NCBI RefSeq assembly: GCF_000739635.1
Contig: NZ_BATQ01000151.1
Span: 1 to 64,000, forward strand
From: Verrucomicrobium sp. BvORR034
Lineage (GTDB): Bacteria; Verrucomicrobiota; Verrucomicrobiia; Verrucomicrobiales; Verrucomicrobiaceae
Length of the DNA: 64,000 bases
Direction: 5' to 3'
Part shown: in pieces, positions 34,394 through 43,682 of the stretch
Position numbering within the stretch: the stretch's first letter is position 1
How the letters are laid out: each line of letters starts with the position of its first letter
Made by a program: the position numbers and the translations under genes
The notes under the pieces: model-generated
The model's input: only the letters and a program-made list of their open reading frames with translations
Told to the model about the DNA's origin: nothing
Database searches by the model: none

Positions 34394-35476
34394 GTGGCAT
34401 CCAACGCCCCCCAGTTGTCCGCGCCCAAGTTTTCCATCTGCCTCCCCACGCTGAATGCCCGTGCATTCCTGGAGGAGCGGTTGGAGTCCATCCTGTCGCA
34501 GACCCTGACAGACTGGGAACTGATCGTATGCGACAGCCACTCCACAGATGGCACCTGGGAATACCTTTCCCAATGGGCGAACGATCCGCGTGTGCACCTG
34601 CACCGGGTGCCCAAGGAGGGGCTCTATGCCGGCTGGAACGAGTGCCTGAAGCGGGCCACCGGGAAGTATGTGTACATCGCCACGGCGGACGACACCTGCG
34701 CCCCAGAACTGCTGGAGCGGCTGGCCGAACCGATGGACGGCAACGAAAACATCGCGGTGGCCTACTGCGGGTACCGGGCCATCGACGGCCGGGGCCAGGA
34801 ACTGACCGTGCGCCGCACCACCTTTCAGAAGTTCATCGAACCGTGGATGAACGCACGCCATGATGTGGATGGGCGGGCGCTGTTCCTCATCACCTGCGCT
34901 TTCGATCACAATTGGGGCAGCGTGACCGGGTTTGCCTTCCGACGCTCGCTCCTGGACAGGACTGGCCTCTTCCGCACGGATATGGGAATGAACGCGGACT
35001 GTGAGTGGGCCCTGCGGACCTTGCTGGTCAGCCCGCTGGTCGCCTTCATTCCCGGACGGCTGGCCACCTGGCGACTCCATGAGGCCCAAGCCAGCCGGGA
35101 CTGGGGCATGGACGATGCACGACTCTGCCGCGACAGCATGAGAGATCTGCTGAACGATACCCAGGCCGGGCTCCCTGAAGCATGGAAGACGGTCCCGGGC
35201 TGGCGTGACCAGTTGATGCTCAAGCGCGAATGGAGCTACAAGGAGCTCTCTTCCCTCTTCCGGTTTGTGGCCCGTGCCACCCCCCGGCGGTTCCTCGCCC
35301 AGTGCTTGAGAGTGGGGAGAAAGGATCCCCAGTTGTTTTTCCACCAGTTGTTCCGGTTGTTTGCGTTCCCCCCGATGCCGACCTCCTCCTGGGAAGAGCA
35401 TGCCAACCATTTACTGGCCACATTCCCGTGCGACTGGCCACCGGCCTTGGCACTCGCTGCCGACCGGCCTTCCTGA
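34394..35476 (+). CDS. GT2 family glycosyltransferase, paralogue A1
   Basis: 360 residues from a GTG at 34394. The GT-A domain reads FSICLPTLNARAFLEERLES, DWELIVCDSHSTDGTWEYL, VPKEGLYAGWNECL and YIATADDTCAPELL (TADD as metal site). These blocks are almost the same as in the gene at 37574, so the two arose by duplication. The C-terminal 110 residues are helical and basic. It is a cytosolic inverting transferase. Its substrate should be close to, but need not equal, that of its paralogue. Confidence 0.86.
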   Translation: MASNAPQLSAPKFSICLPTLNARAFLEERLESILSQTLTDWELIVCDSHSTDGTWEYLSQWANDPRVHLHRVPKEGLYAGWNECLKRATGKYVYIATADDTCAPELLERLAEPMDGNENIAVAYCGYRAIDGRGQELTVRRTTFQKFIEPWMNARHDVDGRALFLITCAFDHNWGSVTGFAFRRSLLDRTGLFRTDMGMNADCEWALRTLLVSPLVAFIPGRLATWRLHEAQASRDWGMDDARLCRDSMRDLLNDTQAGLPEAWKTVPGWRDQLMLKREWSYKELSSLFRFVARATPRRFLAQCLRVGRKDPQLFFHQLFRLFAFPPMPTSSWEEHANHLLATFPCDWPPALALAADRPS

Positions 35477-35520
35477 CCGCAACACCTCCCAGTTTGACCT
35501 TCGCCTCATCCTGTCCTCCG

Positions 35521-36549
35521 ATGTCCTCTAGCGCCAGTCCCCTCGTCGAAGTCCGCGTCATCACCTACAAGCGCCCGGAACTCCTGGTCAGGGCCTTGCG
35601 CTGCCTGCTCGCCCAGACTTATCCCCACTGGAAGGCCGCAGTGTTCGACGACTCCGCCGGCCAGGAGGGCAGTCAGGTGGTGGAGTCCATGGCCGACCCG
35701 CGCATCGAGTACCTCCCGAATCCGGAAAACCTCGGCATGGTGGGCAACTTGAGCAAGGCCTTCGGTCCGGAAAAGTATTTCCCGGAATCCCGCTATGCCT
35801 GCGTGCTGGAGGATGACAACCTGTTTGGCCCGGAGCTGATTGAGCGCAATGTCGCCAGCATGCAGCAAGCCACCCAGCTGCCCGTGCTAGTGAGAAACTA
35901 CAGCGTGGTGGACATCCATGAAGATGGCACCATCACGGAAACCGACCGCCAGCCCATGCGCGAAATCTGGGGCGACGCTCCGCGCGAGATCACCTTTGAT
36001 GACCGCGTGATCGAGGCCTTTTTCAGCTACACGCTGGGGACCATGAGCTACTTTTGGGATCTGAACAGCAAGGTGGACCTCTCCATCAGGTACGAGCTGC
36101 ACAACGGTGCCATCGCAGAAGGCTGCCGGGCCATCAGTTTCCGCGAATCCTGCTGGTATGAACCGGATCCGCACTCCGTCTTCAGCCGCTTCATCTGCAA
36201 GAAGCAGACGCCCCGCAAGGAGCGCAATGATGGGTTGAAAGGGAACCGGCTGGCCCGCCTGAGCCGGCTGCGCCTCACCCGCATGCTGCATCGACATGTC
36301 CGGCAGGAGATGAAGCTACCCTTTGCCCAACTGCTCAAGAAAACCCGCTCTGAAGCCGAGGCCAGGTGGCTTACGCTCCTGCTTGCGGAAATAGGTTACC
36401 TCCCCGCCCTCCTTCACTTGCGCGGCGGCAAGGCCTGGTCAGAAGTGCTCAAAGCCATCCCCCTCAGGCTTCTGTATGAGAAGGATCACGTACGCCTTTC
36501 CGCCGCTGCGGAACAGGCCAGACGCCCTGGTACGCCGGTGAATGCCTAG
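35521..36549 (+). CDS. GT2 family glycosyltransferase
   Basis: 342 residues from the ATG at 35521 (MSSSASPLVE). It opens VEVRVITYKRPELLVRALRC, a variant of the GT2 start, then AVFDDSAGQEGS as nucleotide site and CVLEDDNLFGPEL as the metal site (EDDN). IEYLPNPENLGMVGNLSKAF links them. The C-terminal 120 residues are helical and Arg-rich. It is not close to the neighbouring A1/A2 GT2 pair. It lies 44 bp after A1 and 47 bp before the first GT9. Confidence 0.83.
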   Translation: MSSSASPLVEVRVITYKRPELLVRALRCLLAQTYPHWKAAVFDDSAGQEGSQVVESMADPRIEYLPNPENLGMVGNLSKAFGPEKYFPESRYACVLEDDNLFGPELIERNVASMQQATQLPVLVRNYSVVDIHEDGTITETDRQPMREIWGDAPREITFDDRVIEAFFSYTLGTMSYFWDLNSKVDLSIRYELHNGAIAEGCRAISFRESCWYEPDPHSVFSRFICKKQTPRKERNDGLKGNRLARLSRLRLTRMLHRHVRQEMKLPFAQLLKKTRSEAEARWLTLLLAEIGYLPALLHLRGGKAWSEVLKAIPLRLLYEKDHVRLSAAAEQARRPGTPVNA

Positions 36550-36596
36550 GCCTGACCCACGAGTATCATGACAAGTGTGCGACGAACCAGCCCTCC

Positions 36597-37514
36597 ATGC
36601 TGAAGTATCTGGCCAGTCCCGTCTGGAAACGGCGGGCAACCATGCTGCAGCTCGCGTTTCAGCGAACCTGGCGGACGAACATCAGCGCCCCCTGGAAGCG
36701 GCGCGAGCTGGAGGTGTACGCCATCCCCAGCGGCCTGGGCGATGAGGTCATGGCAGCAGGAGTGGCGCAGGCAGCGTCCCGCGCGAACCCTGAACTGCGA
36801 TTGATTTTTCACACCCGGCATCCAGATCTGTTCGAAGGCATGGCGGGGTTCTCTGCAGTGCAAAGGCTGGCACCGGGGACCACACCGAAAAACGCCCTGG
36901 GTCTGACCTACGCTGCCAAGCACGATGCCCCGGTCATGGTTCAGATGGCACAGTACCTGGGAATGCCGCTCTCAGAGTTTCGCATAGATCTGCCGCGGCG
37001 TCCGGAGTCCGAAGTGCCTGCGGAATGCCGCCAACCCGGCCCCCTCATCACCATCCAAACCACGGCCAGCAACTGGACGCCCAACAAACAGTGGCCAGAA
37101 GCCCACTGGAGAACCTTCCTGGAGGGGCTGCCCCCCTCCTGCACCGTCGTAGAACTGGGAGCCCGCAGCATCTTCACCACCCCGCCCTCCCATCCCGGCT
37201 ACCGGGAGTTGTTGGGGCGAACTTCCCTCGCTCAGTACGCCGCCGCCATTCAGGCAAGCCACGTGTTCGTCGGCCCGGTCTCGGCCGGAATGCATCTCGC
37301 CCACGGCTATGGAGTACCGTCCTCCATCATCATTGGTGGATACGAGGTGCCTCATCCCTACCCGCTTTCGAAGCAGTTCTACCGGGCGGAACCCTGCGCC
37401 CCATGCTGGCTCCGGGATGCCTGCACCTACGGTAGAAAATGTCTTCAGGAAATACATCCTCGTGAGGTGCTGGCCGCCACACTCCAGTTGCTGGAGCGTC
37501 CACCGCATGCGTAG
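36597..37514 (+). CDS. GT9-like (heptosyltransferase-type) glycosyltransferase, paralogue B1
   Basis: 305 residues, ATG at 36597. It has the GT9 opening YAIPSGLGDEVMAAG near 41-55, ITIQTTASNWTPNKQWP at the nucleotide-binding half, FVGPVSAGMHLAHGYGVPS near 221-239 and IIGGYEVP. Near the end is a CX2CX5CX5C cluster (CAPCWLRDACTYGRKC), of the kind found at the C-termini of heptosyltransferases. GT9 enzymes use ADP- or GDP-activated sugars. A paralogue with the same blocks lies at 39878. Confidence 0.83.
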   Translation: MLKYLASPVWKRRATMLQLAFQRTWRTNISAPWKRRELEVYAIPSGLGDEVMAAGVAQAASRANPELRLIFHTRHPDLFEGMAGFSAVQRLAPGTTPKNALGLTYAAKHDAPVMVQMAQYLGMPLSEFRIDLPRRPESEVPAECRQPGPLITIQTTASNWTPNKQWPEAHWRTFLEGLPPSCTVVELGARSIFTTPPSHPGYRELLGRTSLAQYAAAIQASHVFVGPVSAGMHLAHGYGVPSSIIIGGYEVPHPYPLSKQFYRAEPCAPCWLRDACTYGRKCLQEIHPREVLAATLQLLERPPHA

Positions 37515-37573
37515 TCTCGAACCCGGCTCACTCCCTGCTTCCATTCTCAGCCGCAAAACTGCCCACACGTATT

Positions 37574-38725
37574 TTGACACGCCCCGTCCTCCAGCCAAAT
37601 CCAGCATTGAAGACTTCTGAGCGCCCGCTTGTATCCATCTGCCTGCCCACGCTGAACGCCATTGAGTTCCTGCAACAGCGGACAGATTCCATCCTCTCCC
37701 AGACGGTGCGCGACTGGGAACTGATCGTTTGCGACAGCTATTCAGACGACGGCACCTGGGAGTATCTCTCCAAACTGGCATCAGATGCGCGGGTACGTCT
37801 CTACCAGGTTCCCAAGGAGGGGCTCTACGCGGGCTGGAATGAATGTTTGCGACGGGTTCGAGGAGAATTCGTCTATGTGGCAACGGCGGACGACACGATG
37901 TATCCACGCTGCCTGGAGATTCTGGCCGCCCCGCTGCTGGCCAATCCGGACGTGGACATGGTCATGACGGAAGTCGATGAAATTGACATCAACGACCAAA
38001 TCCTGCCCCGTCCGCAACCCCGCATCTGGAAGTATCTGGGCGCGGCGCTGCAAGGTCGCCCGGGCAGAGTTTCCCGCGAGACCTTCGCGCTGCTCCTGGC
38101 TGGCTTCCCCCTGGGAATCGGCAGCATCACAGGCGTGCTCATCCGCCGCCGGCTGCTGGAGAAGTCCGGCCTCTACCCCACGGATCTTTCCTATCTGGGT
38201 GATGCAGAGTGGGCTCTGCGGGCCGCGCTCGCCTCAGATGTCATTGCCCTTCCAGACCGGGTCGCCACCTGGCGCATCCGGCCCGGCCAGGCATCGAGGA
38301 AATTCGATCTGGGGCAGTCTCTGATCTTCCGCAAGGCCCTGGAGCGCGTGCTGGATGACCCCCAGAGCGGCGTGCCCGACCACTGGAAGCAGGTGCCTGG
38401 ATGGCGCAAGCGCGTGCTCGGCCCCAGATCCTGGGCCGCCGTTGAGTACTCCGGCCTCCTGCGCATGCACCTGCGCAGAAATGCCCACCTCTTCCCACGC
38501 CGGTTGATGAACACCTGGCGGCAGGACCGCGCCCTGTTCTGGGAACGGGTGACCTCCCTGTTCGCCCTCCCGGCAGGTCTGCGACGGGACTATGAAACAA
38601 TTGTGTCAGAACTTCTCAAAGATTTTCATGCAGAGTGGCCGCCTCGCATCGTAGAGATCCCCGCGGACCAAACGGCGTCGCCCGCCCAGGCCACCTCATC
38701 CGTCAGCCATTCATCATCGTGGTAG
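37574..38725 (+). CDS. GT2 family glycosyltransferase, paralogue A2
   Basis: 383 residues if the TTG at 37574 is used; no ATG or GTG is available in frame before the domain. Domain blocks VSICLPTLNAIEFLQQR, DWELIVCDSYSDDGTWEYL, VPKEGLYAGWNECL and YVATADDTMYP match the gene at 34394 nearly residue for residue in the N-terminal half, while the middle (acceptor) region differs and the C-terminal part is similar in layout. It is a tandem-type duplicate that may add a related sugar or the same sugar in another linkage. Confidence 0.83.
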   Translation: MTRPVLQPNPALKTSERPLVSICLPTLNAIEFLQQRTDSILSQTVRDWELIVCDSYSDDGTWEYLSKLASDARVRLYQVPKEGLYAGWNECLRRVRGEFVYVATADDTMYPRCLEILAAPLLANPDVDMVMTEVDEIDINDQILPRPQPRIWKYLGAALQGRPGRVSRETFALLLAGFPLGIGSITGVLIRRRLLEKSGLYPTDLSYLGDAEWALRAALASDVIALPDRVATWRIRPGQASRKFDLGQSLIFRKALERVLDDPQSGVPDHWKQVPGWRKRVLGPRSWAAVEYSGLLRMHLRRNAHLFPRRLMNTWRQDRALFWERVTSLFALPAGLRRDYETIVSELLKDFHAEWPPRIVEIPADQTASPAQATSSVSHSSSW

Positions 38726-38730
38726 TTTCC

Positions 38731-39807
38731 GTGAATTCATCTTTGAGCGATCAGCAGGAGTATCCCAGCCGCCCGGTGGTGCCCAGGAATCCGTTCAAGA
38801 TCGCGTCCCTGCCGTGGCAGGCGCGCCTCTATGCCTTTGCCTATCACGGGGGCCGGCGCACCCGCAGCGGGAATCTGGCCGCGGCACTGGCCCGCCGGGC
38901 CTACCGGTTCTCGCAACAGCTCCGCCTCCCCTCCACAGGCCGCTTTGAACTGGCGCTGCCCAAGGGGGGCAAAACCATCGCCTTTGACGCTCACAACACC
39001 CAGTTTCATGCGATCTACCTGCCCAAGTACCGGTCGGGCTACGAGGTGGAAACCGGCACGCTCATCGACACCTTTGCCTCCGAGACCTCGAGCTTCTGGG
39101 ATATTGGAGCCAACTGGGGCTACTTCAGCCTTCATCTCGCGGCCCATCCGGAGTTTTCAGGTTCAATTCACGCCTTTGAGCCCTTCCCGCGGTCGCACTG
39201 GGATCTGGCCAGCGCCGTGGAACAAGCAGGCCTGCAGAAGGTGATCACTTGCCATGAGGTAGCCTTGTCAGACAAATCCGGCCAGGTGGGAATGAAACTG
39301 GCGGACAATCTCCACAGCGGCCTGGGCATGGTGGATGAATCCAGTGGCGGAGCCAGGATGGCCTGCTCCACCGCTGACAGCCTTCCTCTCCCCCCTCCTT
39401 CATTGATCAAGATGGACGTGGAAGGCCACGAGCTCGCCGTGTTGAAAGGCGCCTCTGCCACCATCCAGTCTGCCAAACCCTGGATCATCCTTGAGAACTG
39501 GCGGGAAAAGCCGACCAACACCCTCTCCCCCCTCCATTGGCTGGAAGACGCAGGGTACCAGCTTTACATTCCGGCGTGGATTGACTCCAGGGAGCCAGGG
39601 ATGCCCCACCTGACCCAGGAGTTCCATACCCAAGGCGGCCCCGGCGTCGAAAGCACGAAACTTCTGGCTCTGGTACGCATCCGCGCCGTCCAACGTTACC
39701 TTTTCAGTGAGCACGTGAACCTCTTCGCCGCCCACAAGGACAAGGCGGAGGCACTAAAGTTGAAGTTCCCGGCCAACCGGCTGTCGAACATCCTGATTGA
39801 TCCCTAG
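38731..39807 (+). CDS. FkbM family methyltransferase (second paralogue)
   Basis: 358 residues from the GTG at 38731, five bases after the previous stop; upstream in-frame sequence is inside the GT2 gene. Motif I is FWDIGANWGYFS, the acidic strand is IHAFEPFPRS and the FkbM signature is LIKMDVEGHELAVLKGA. A basic, helical N-terminus of about 60 residues and a C-terminal extension distinguish it from the other two copies. It is a likely sugar O-methyltransferase. A perfect hairpin repeat begins 3 bp after its stop. Confidence 0.83.
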   Translation: MNSSLSDQQEYPSRPVVPRNPFKIASLPWQARLYAFAYHGGRRTRSGNLAAALARRAYRFSQQLRLPSTGRFELALPKGGKTIAFDAHNTQFHAIYLPKYRSGYEVETGTLIDTFASETSSFWDIGANWGYFSLHLAAHPEFSGSIHAFEPFPRSHWDLASAVEQAGLQKVITCHEVALSDKSGQVGMKLADNLHSGLGMVDESSGGARMACSTADSLPLPPPSLIKMDVEGHELAVLKGASATIQSAKPWIILENWREKPTNTLSPLHWLEDAGYQLYIPAWIDSREPGMPHLTQEFHTQGGPGVESTKLLALVRIRAVQRYLFSEHVNLFAAHKDKAEALKLKFPANRLSNILIDP

Positions 39808-39809
39808 TA

Positions 39810-39827
39810 GGCGGGTGTCCACCCGCC
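39810..39827. repeat. Palindromic intergenic hairpin (REP-like)
   Basis: GGCGGGTG and CACCCGCC form a perfect 8-bp stem around a TC loop, directly after the FkbM stop. It resembles the TCC-loop hairpins near 58 and 59.4 kb. It argues against a start at 39797 for the next gene, which would translate through it. Confidence 0.6.
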
Positions 39828-39877
39828 GGATCAGAAATGCCCTCTCCGGATCAGTGGTCGGCAAAATTCCAACGATA

Positions 39878-40816
39878 GTGCGTCGAGTCGCAGCGAAGCT
39901 GCAGCGGCAGGTCTTTGTACGTTGCATGCGAGCGATGCCTCGCACCGTCCTGGCCTGCATGCGGTTGCGAGCTCGCTTCCTTCCTAGCAACCTCAGCACA
40001 TACTCCGTGGCGGGTGGATTGGGAGATGAACTGATGATCTGGGGGGTCCTGCAGAGCTTTGCCGCCCGCAGGCCTTCTGCAAGGGTCACCTTCCACAGCC
40101 GGTTCGCGGAAGTGCTCAAGCAGGTTCCCAGCACCATCCAGGTCATTCCCTATGACGCAGGAAACCTCCCCAAAGGTTCCACAGGACTCGGCTATGTTGG
40201 CAAGACCCAGCAGTCCATCAACGAACAGATGGCCTCCCGCCTGGGACTGGTTCCCGACAAGTACCCTATTCCTCTTCCCAGCTTCCCAACCGGTACTCCG
40301 GGAGGCCAGTATCCGACAGCTGGCAGAATCATCGTCATCCAGCCGGTGGCGAGCGCCTGGACGCCCAATAAGCAGTGGCCCCTGGCCTATTGGACAAAGC
40401 TGGTGGAATCCCTCCCTCCGGATGTGACGGTGGTGGAGCTCGGGCAGAGCTCCTTTTTCACCACTCCACCCCGGCATCCGCACTTTGTCTCCATCGCAGG
40501 CTCGACGTCTGTGTCAGCCTACCTCGCAGCCATATCGCATGCCACGGTGTTCGTGGGCCCGCCTTCCAGCGGCATGCATGTCGCCCATGCCTATGGGGTC
40601 CCATCCGTCATCGTTGTCGGCGGGTACGAAGCGCCAGTCTATCCTTACCCGCTAGCCATCCAGTTGCACACGAACATGCCCTGCTCCCCCTGCTGGCTGT
40701 GCTCTGCCTGCCCTTACGACCGGGCGTGTCTTCGAAAAATCAACCCTGAGGTGGTCCTGGACGCTGTGCTGACTCAGCTGGAAACTGTCAGTAGCAAGGC
40801 CTCGTCCCATGCGTGA
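39878..40816 (+). CDS. GT9-like glycosyltransferase, paralogue B2
   Basis: 312 residues from the GTG at 39878. This start is chosen because it aligns with the paralogue at 36597 (about 40 residues before the YxxxxGLGDE motif) and avoids the hairpin at 39810. Blocks YSVAGGLGDELMIWG, VIQPVASAWTPNKQWP, FVGPPSSGMHVAHAYGVPS and VVGGYEAPVYPYPL match B1. The C-terminal Cys cluster CSPCWLCSACPYDRAC has one extra Cys. It is a sugar transferase of GT-B fold; the donor is unknown. Confidence 0.82.
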   Translation: MRRVAAKLQRQVFVRCMRAMPRTVLACMRLRARFLPSNLSTYSVAGGLGDELMIWGVLQSFAARRPSARVTFHSRFAEVLKQVPSTIQVIPYDAGNLPKGSTGLGYVGKTQQSINEQMASRLGLVPDKYPIPLPSFPTGTPGGQYPTAGRIIVIQPVASAWTPNKQWPLAYWTKLVESLPPDVTVVELGQSSFFTTPPRHPHFVSIAGSTSVSAYLAAISHATVFVGPPSSGMHVAHAYGVPSVIVVGGYEAPVYPYPLAIQLHTNMPCSPCWLCSACPYDRACLRKINPEVVLDAVLTQLETVSSKASSHA

Positions 40817-40897
40817 TGCTCGCGGACGTGTCCGCAGCCGCCTCCGCCGTGTGGCCAAAAACACGCCCTCTCACTTTCGCGACGTCTCTACCCACTG

Positions 40898-41683
40898 ATG
40901 CCCCTCCCCTTCCACAGGCAGTTTGCGAATCTCAGGAGCTACCTTGCTGCCTACGGCGGCCCATACGGGATTTGGGCTTATTTCAAACTGCGCCTCGGTC
41001 AGAAAGGCAGGCTCGTGAGCGTGAAACCTCCCAGGGCACGGTATCCGGCCACGGTCCGAAGAGGCACCGTGGATGTCGGTGTTTGGGATGAAGTGTTCAT
41101 TTCTGGAGAATATGCGGCCCCTTCAGCCGCCTCCTCCCCCAGGTACATCGTCGATGCAGGAGCCAACATCGGCCTCACCTCCATCTTCTATGCCATCGCC
41201 TTTCCCGAGGCCACCATCATCGCGATCGAGCCAGCGGAGGAGAACTGGGACCTGCTCCAGCGCAACGCCAGCGCCTATCCAAAGATCAAACCCACGCTCG
41301 CGGCCCTCTGGCCCACCACGACCCGGGTCAACATCGCGAACCCGACCGATGCCAGCGTGTCCTTCTTCTGCAGTGAATCGACCGGTGACGGCACGGTGCA
41401 GACGGTGACCGTACCGGAGTTGATGCAACAACATGAGATGCCCCACATCGACATCCTCAAGGTGGATGTGGAAGGAGCCGAGAAAGCCATTTTCTCAGCA
41501 GCGGCTCCGTGGATCGGAAAGGTGCGCCGGTTCGCCATCGAATTTCACGACCGGAAGGTGCCCGGATGTCGGGCCAGTTTTGAGGCCGTCGTGCCTCCCT
41601 CAACAAGCGAGTGCATAAGAAAGGGACAAACCGATCATATCACGATGAAGAGTGAATCGATCCCCCTCAATTCTTACCCTTGA
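40898..41683 (+). CDS. FkbM family methyltransferase (third paralogue)
   Basis: 261 residues, ATG at 40898. Motif I is IVDAGANIGLTSIFYA and the acidic strand is IIAIEPAEENWDLL. The family signature ILKVDVEGAEKAIFS sits near 185-199. VSVKPPRARYPATVRRGTVD at the N-terminus is the usual FkbM lead-in. The final 35 residues after FHDRKVPGCRASFE are short of the family's normal last strand, so the C-terminus may be slightly truncated. It is followed by an AT-rich gap of 81 bp, where the tight packing of the cluster breaks. Confidence 0.83.
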   Translation: MPLPFHRQFANLRSYLAAYGGPYGIWAYFKLRLGQKGRLVSVKPPRARYPATVRRGTVDVGVWDEVFISGEYAAPSAASSPRYIVDAGANIGLTSIFYAIAFPEATIIAIEPAEENWDLLQRNASAYPKIKPTLAALWPTTTRVNIANPTDASVSFFCSESTGDGTVQTVTVPELMQQHEMPHIDILKVDVEGAEKAIFSAAAPWIGKVRRFAIEFHDRKVPGCRASFEAVVPPSTSECIRKGQTDHITMKSESIPLNSYP

Positions 41684-41764
41684 TATTGAGACAACAAATC
41701 AAGAACATTCTCGCTTAGCACTTGTTTTCGCTGTAGCATTGCTATTCTTGCAAAGCGCCCGTTT

Positions 41765-42655
41765 ATGGTGCGTTTCTCCATGCCCGCTCCTTCCACATCC
41801 ATGCCTCGCCGTTCACTGCACCGGGGTATCATCTATGTGGCCACAGGCGAGAAGCACCTTCAAGAAGCGCTGATCTCAGCGCGGCAGGCGACGAAGTTGA
41901 TGCCTGACCTTTCGCTCTCGATCTTCACCGACCAGACCGTGCCGGAAGGATTGTTTGATCATGTCTTTCCGGCTGCAACAGGAGAGATGGGACGGCGGGC
42001 CAAGATCCGGGCCATGATGGAGAGCCCCTACGAGCAGACCCTCTATCTGGACACTGACACCTACATCTGCCAGCCCTGTGAGGATATCTTCTGGTCGCTG
42101 GAGCGGTTCGATCTGGCAGTGGCCCATGAGGTGTACCGGAACGAGTACAAGTTCGAAGAGTTTCCGGGCACCTTCCCCTCATTCAACACCGGGGTCGTGG
42201 TCTTCAACAAGAATCCTCTGGTGTCCAAGTTCCTCGCTGACTGGGAAACAAGCTACGAGACGGTGTTCTCCAAGAAGCGCAAGGCGGATCAACCTGCGTT
42301 CCGCCACACGTTGTTTCACTCCAAAGTGAACTTCTACGTGCTCCCAAACGAGTACAATTTCCGGACCAATTATCCGGTCGTGCTCGGAGGTTTTGCCTCG
42401 GTGAAGATCCTGCATGACCGAAGCCCCTGCCTGGAAGATCTGGCTCAACTGCTAGGTCACGACACCAGCCACCCGCCACTCTACTATGGCCCGGTGCACG
42501 TCAGGTTCTTCCTCACCTGGTGCCGCATCCGCCTCAAGACCTTGGCGAAACGTGCCCAAAGCCTGGGTCTGACTGGCACCATCAAGCGTGTCTTCGGCCG
42601 CAAGTCGGCCGGAGGGAACACCAGCGGCTCGGAAACGAGCACTGCCCGGCAATAA
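41765..42655 (+). CDS. Nucleotide-sugar glycosyltransferase (GT8-like), paralogue C1
   Basis: 296 residues, ATG at 41765 (further ATGs follow at codons 6 and 13). A GT-A type domain begins IIYVATGEKHLQEALIS, with the metal-binding LYLDTDTYICQP (DTD) near 96-107, FNTGVVVFNKNPLV and LPNEYNFRTNYP. This pattern is that of retaining nucleotide-diphospho-sugar transferases of the GT8 kind. A second copy with the same blocks follows at 42900, after a 244-bp AT-rich gap. Confidence 0.78.
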   Translation: MVRFSMPAPSTSMPRRSLHRGIIYVATGEKHLQEALISARQATKLMPDLSLSIFTDQTVPEGLFDHVFPAATGEMGRRAKIRAMMESPYEQTLYLDTDTYICQPCEDIFWSLERFDLAVAHEVYRNEYKFEEFPGTFPSFNTGVVVFNKNPLVSKFLADWETSYETVFSKKRKADQPAFRHTLFHSKVNFYVLPNEYNFRTNYPVVLGGFASVKILHDRSPCLEDLAQLLGHDTSHPPLYYGPVHVRFFLTWCRIRLKTLAKRAQSLGLTGTIKRVFGRKSAGGNTSGSETSTARQ

Positions 42656-42899
42656 GCCGCATGGGGCTGGAGCAAAAGAAGCATGCATACACCCATGGGA
42701 GTATATCACGGCAGCTTTTCGACTTTTATCGTCTCCATTAAAATACATACTTGCATTTCAACTGTGATAGAGTTCTTATGCTCTAAAGCATCGCCCTATA
42801 TCCCCCTCGGATTGGAGCTTGATCGCTTATCATGCCCTCTCACAGGAGGTTTTTCCACTCACGCTGAATGCAAGAAGCTATCGCTGGCCCTTTTGAAAT
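42656..42899. other. AT-rich gap between paralogues, no gene seen
   Basis: The 244 bp are clearly more AT-rich than the flanking genes and hold no plausible reading frame. There are small symmetric motifs (CCCATGGG, TAGAG/CTCTA) and TTGCAT near 42750, but no convincing promoter pair. It may carry an internal promoter or be a scar of the duplication. Confidence 0.4.
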
Positions 42900-43682
42900 A
42901 TGAGCGAGGTAGGGTTGCACTACGTCGCGACTGGCTTGCGACACTTGCAGGAAGCGGTGGCCTCTCGAAGAAGTGCCAAGCTTCAGATGCCTTCATTGCC
43001 AGCAGCGATTTTCACCGATCTGGTGGATCACCCGGTGACCAAGGAGTTTGATTTTGTGTTTCCGGTGGTGAAGGCAGAACATTCCTTCCACGATGTGGTG
43101 GAACCCCTGCTGCGCAGCCCCTTTGAAAAGACGCTGCATCTGGACACGGACACCTATGTCTGCGACGACTGCAGTGAGATCTTTGAGGCGCTCAACCACT
43201 TCGAGATCGCCGTGGTTCATGATCCCTGGCGCAGTGATCTCGCCATGGAGACGCTCCCGCAGAGTCTCCCGACCATCAATGGCGGAGTGATCGCCTACCG
43301 GATCACTCCTTCTGTACGGGCTCTGCTGGAAAGCTGGCCCCGCATCCACAAGGACAAGTTTGCCTGCGGCACACGCCAGAACCAGCCTTCCCTGAGAGAG
43401 GCGGTGTACCTGAGCAACGCCCGGGTGCTGATCCTCCCGCCTGAGTACAACCTGCGCGTCTGGCATCCCGTCGCGATCGGCGGCTTCTCCAAGGTGAAGA
43501 TCATCCACGACCGGCGGAATGATCTGCCCAGGCTGGCGCAGGAGCTCAACCAGGGCACCCGGCCCAGAGTGTTTGGTCGCATCGACTGGAGACTCTATTT
43601 CTACTACCTGCGGTCTCGCATCGTCAAGGTAGTGGGCCGCATGCTTGGCAAAGCTGGCCTGAAGAGCAAGTACTCTTTCTAA
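42900..43682 (+). CDS. Nucleotide-sugar glycosyltransferase (GT8-like), paralogue C2
   Basis: 260 residues, ATG at 42900. It shares with the preceding gene the start VGLHYVATGLRHLQEA, LHLDTDTYVCDDCSEIF (DTD), INGGVIAYRI, LPPEYNLRVWHP, IGGFSKVKIIHDR and a basic C-terminal helix. C1 has FNTGVVVF where C2 has INGGVIAY, and the region before it differs, so acceptor use may differ. The start codon has only a weak ribosome-binding site. Confidence 0.78.
   Translation: MSEVGLHYVATGLRHLQEAVASRRSAKLQMPSLPAAIFTDLVDHPVTKEFDFVFPVVKAEHSFHDVVEPLLRSPFEKTLHLDTDTYVCDDCSEIFEALNHFEIAVVHDPWRSDLAMETLPQSLPTINGGVIAYRITPSVRALLESWPRIHKDKFACGTRQNQPSLREAVYLSNARVLILPPEYNLRVWHPVAIGGFSKVKIIHDRRNDLPRLAQELNQGTRPRVFGRIDWRLYFYYLRSRIVKVVGRMLGKAGLKSKYSF

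Noticed and set aside
39797-39877. N-terminal extension of the GT9 paralogue B2
   Set aside because: It would translate the palindromic repeat at 39810, and alignment with paralogue B1 supports the GTG at 39878.
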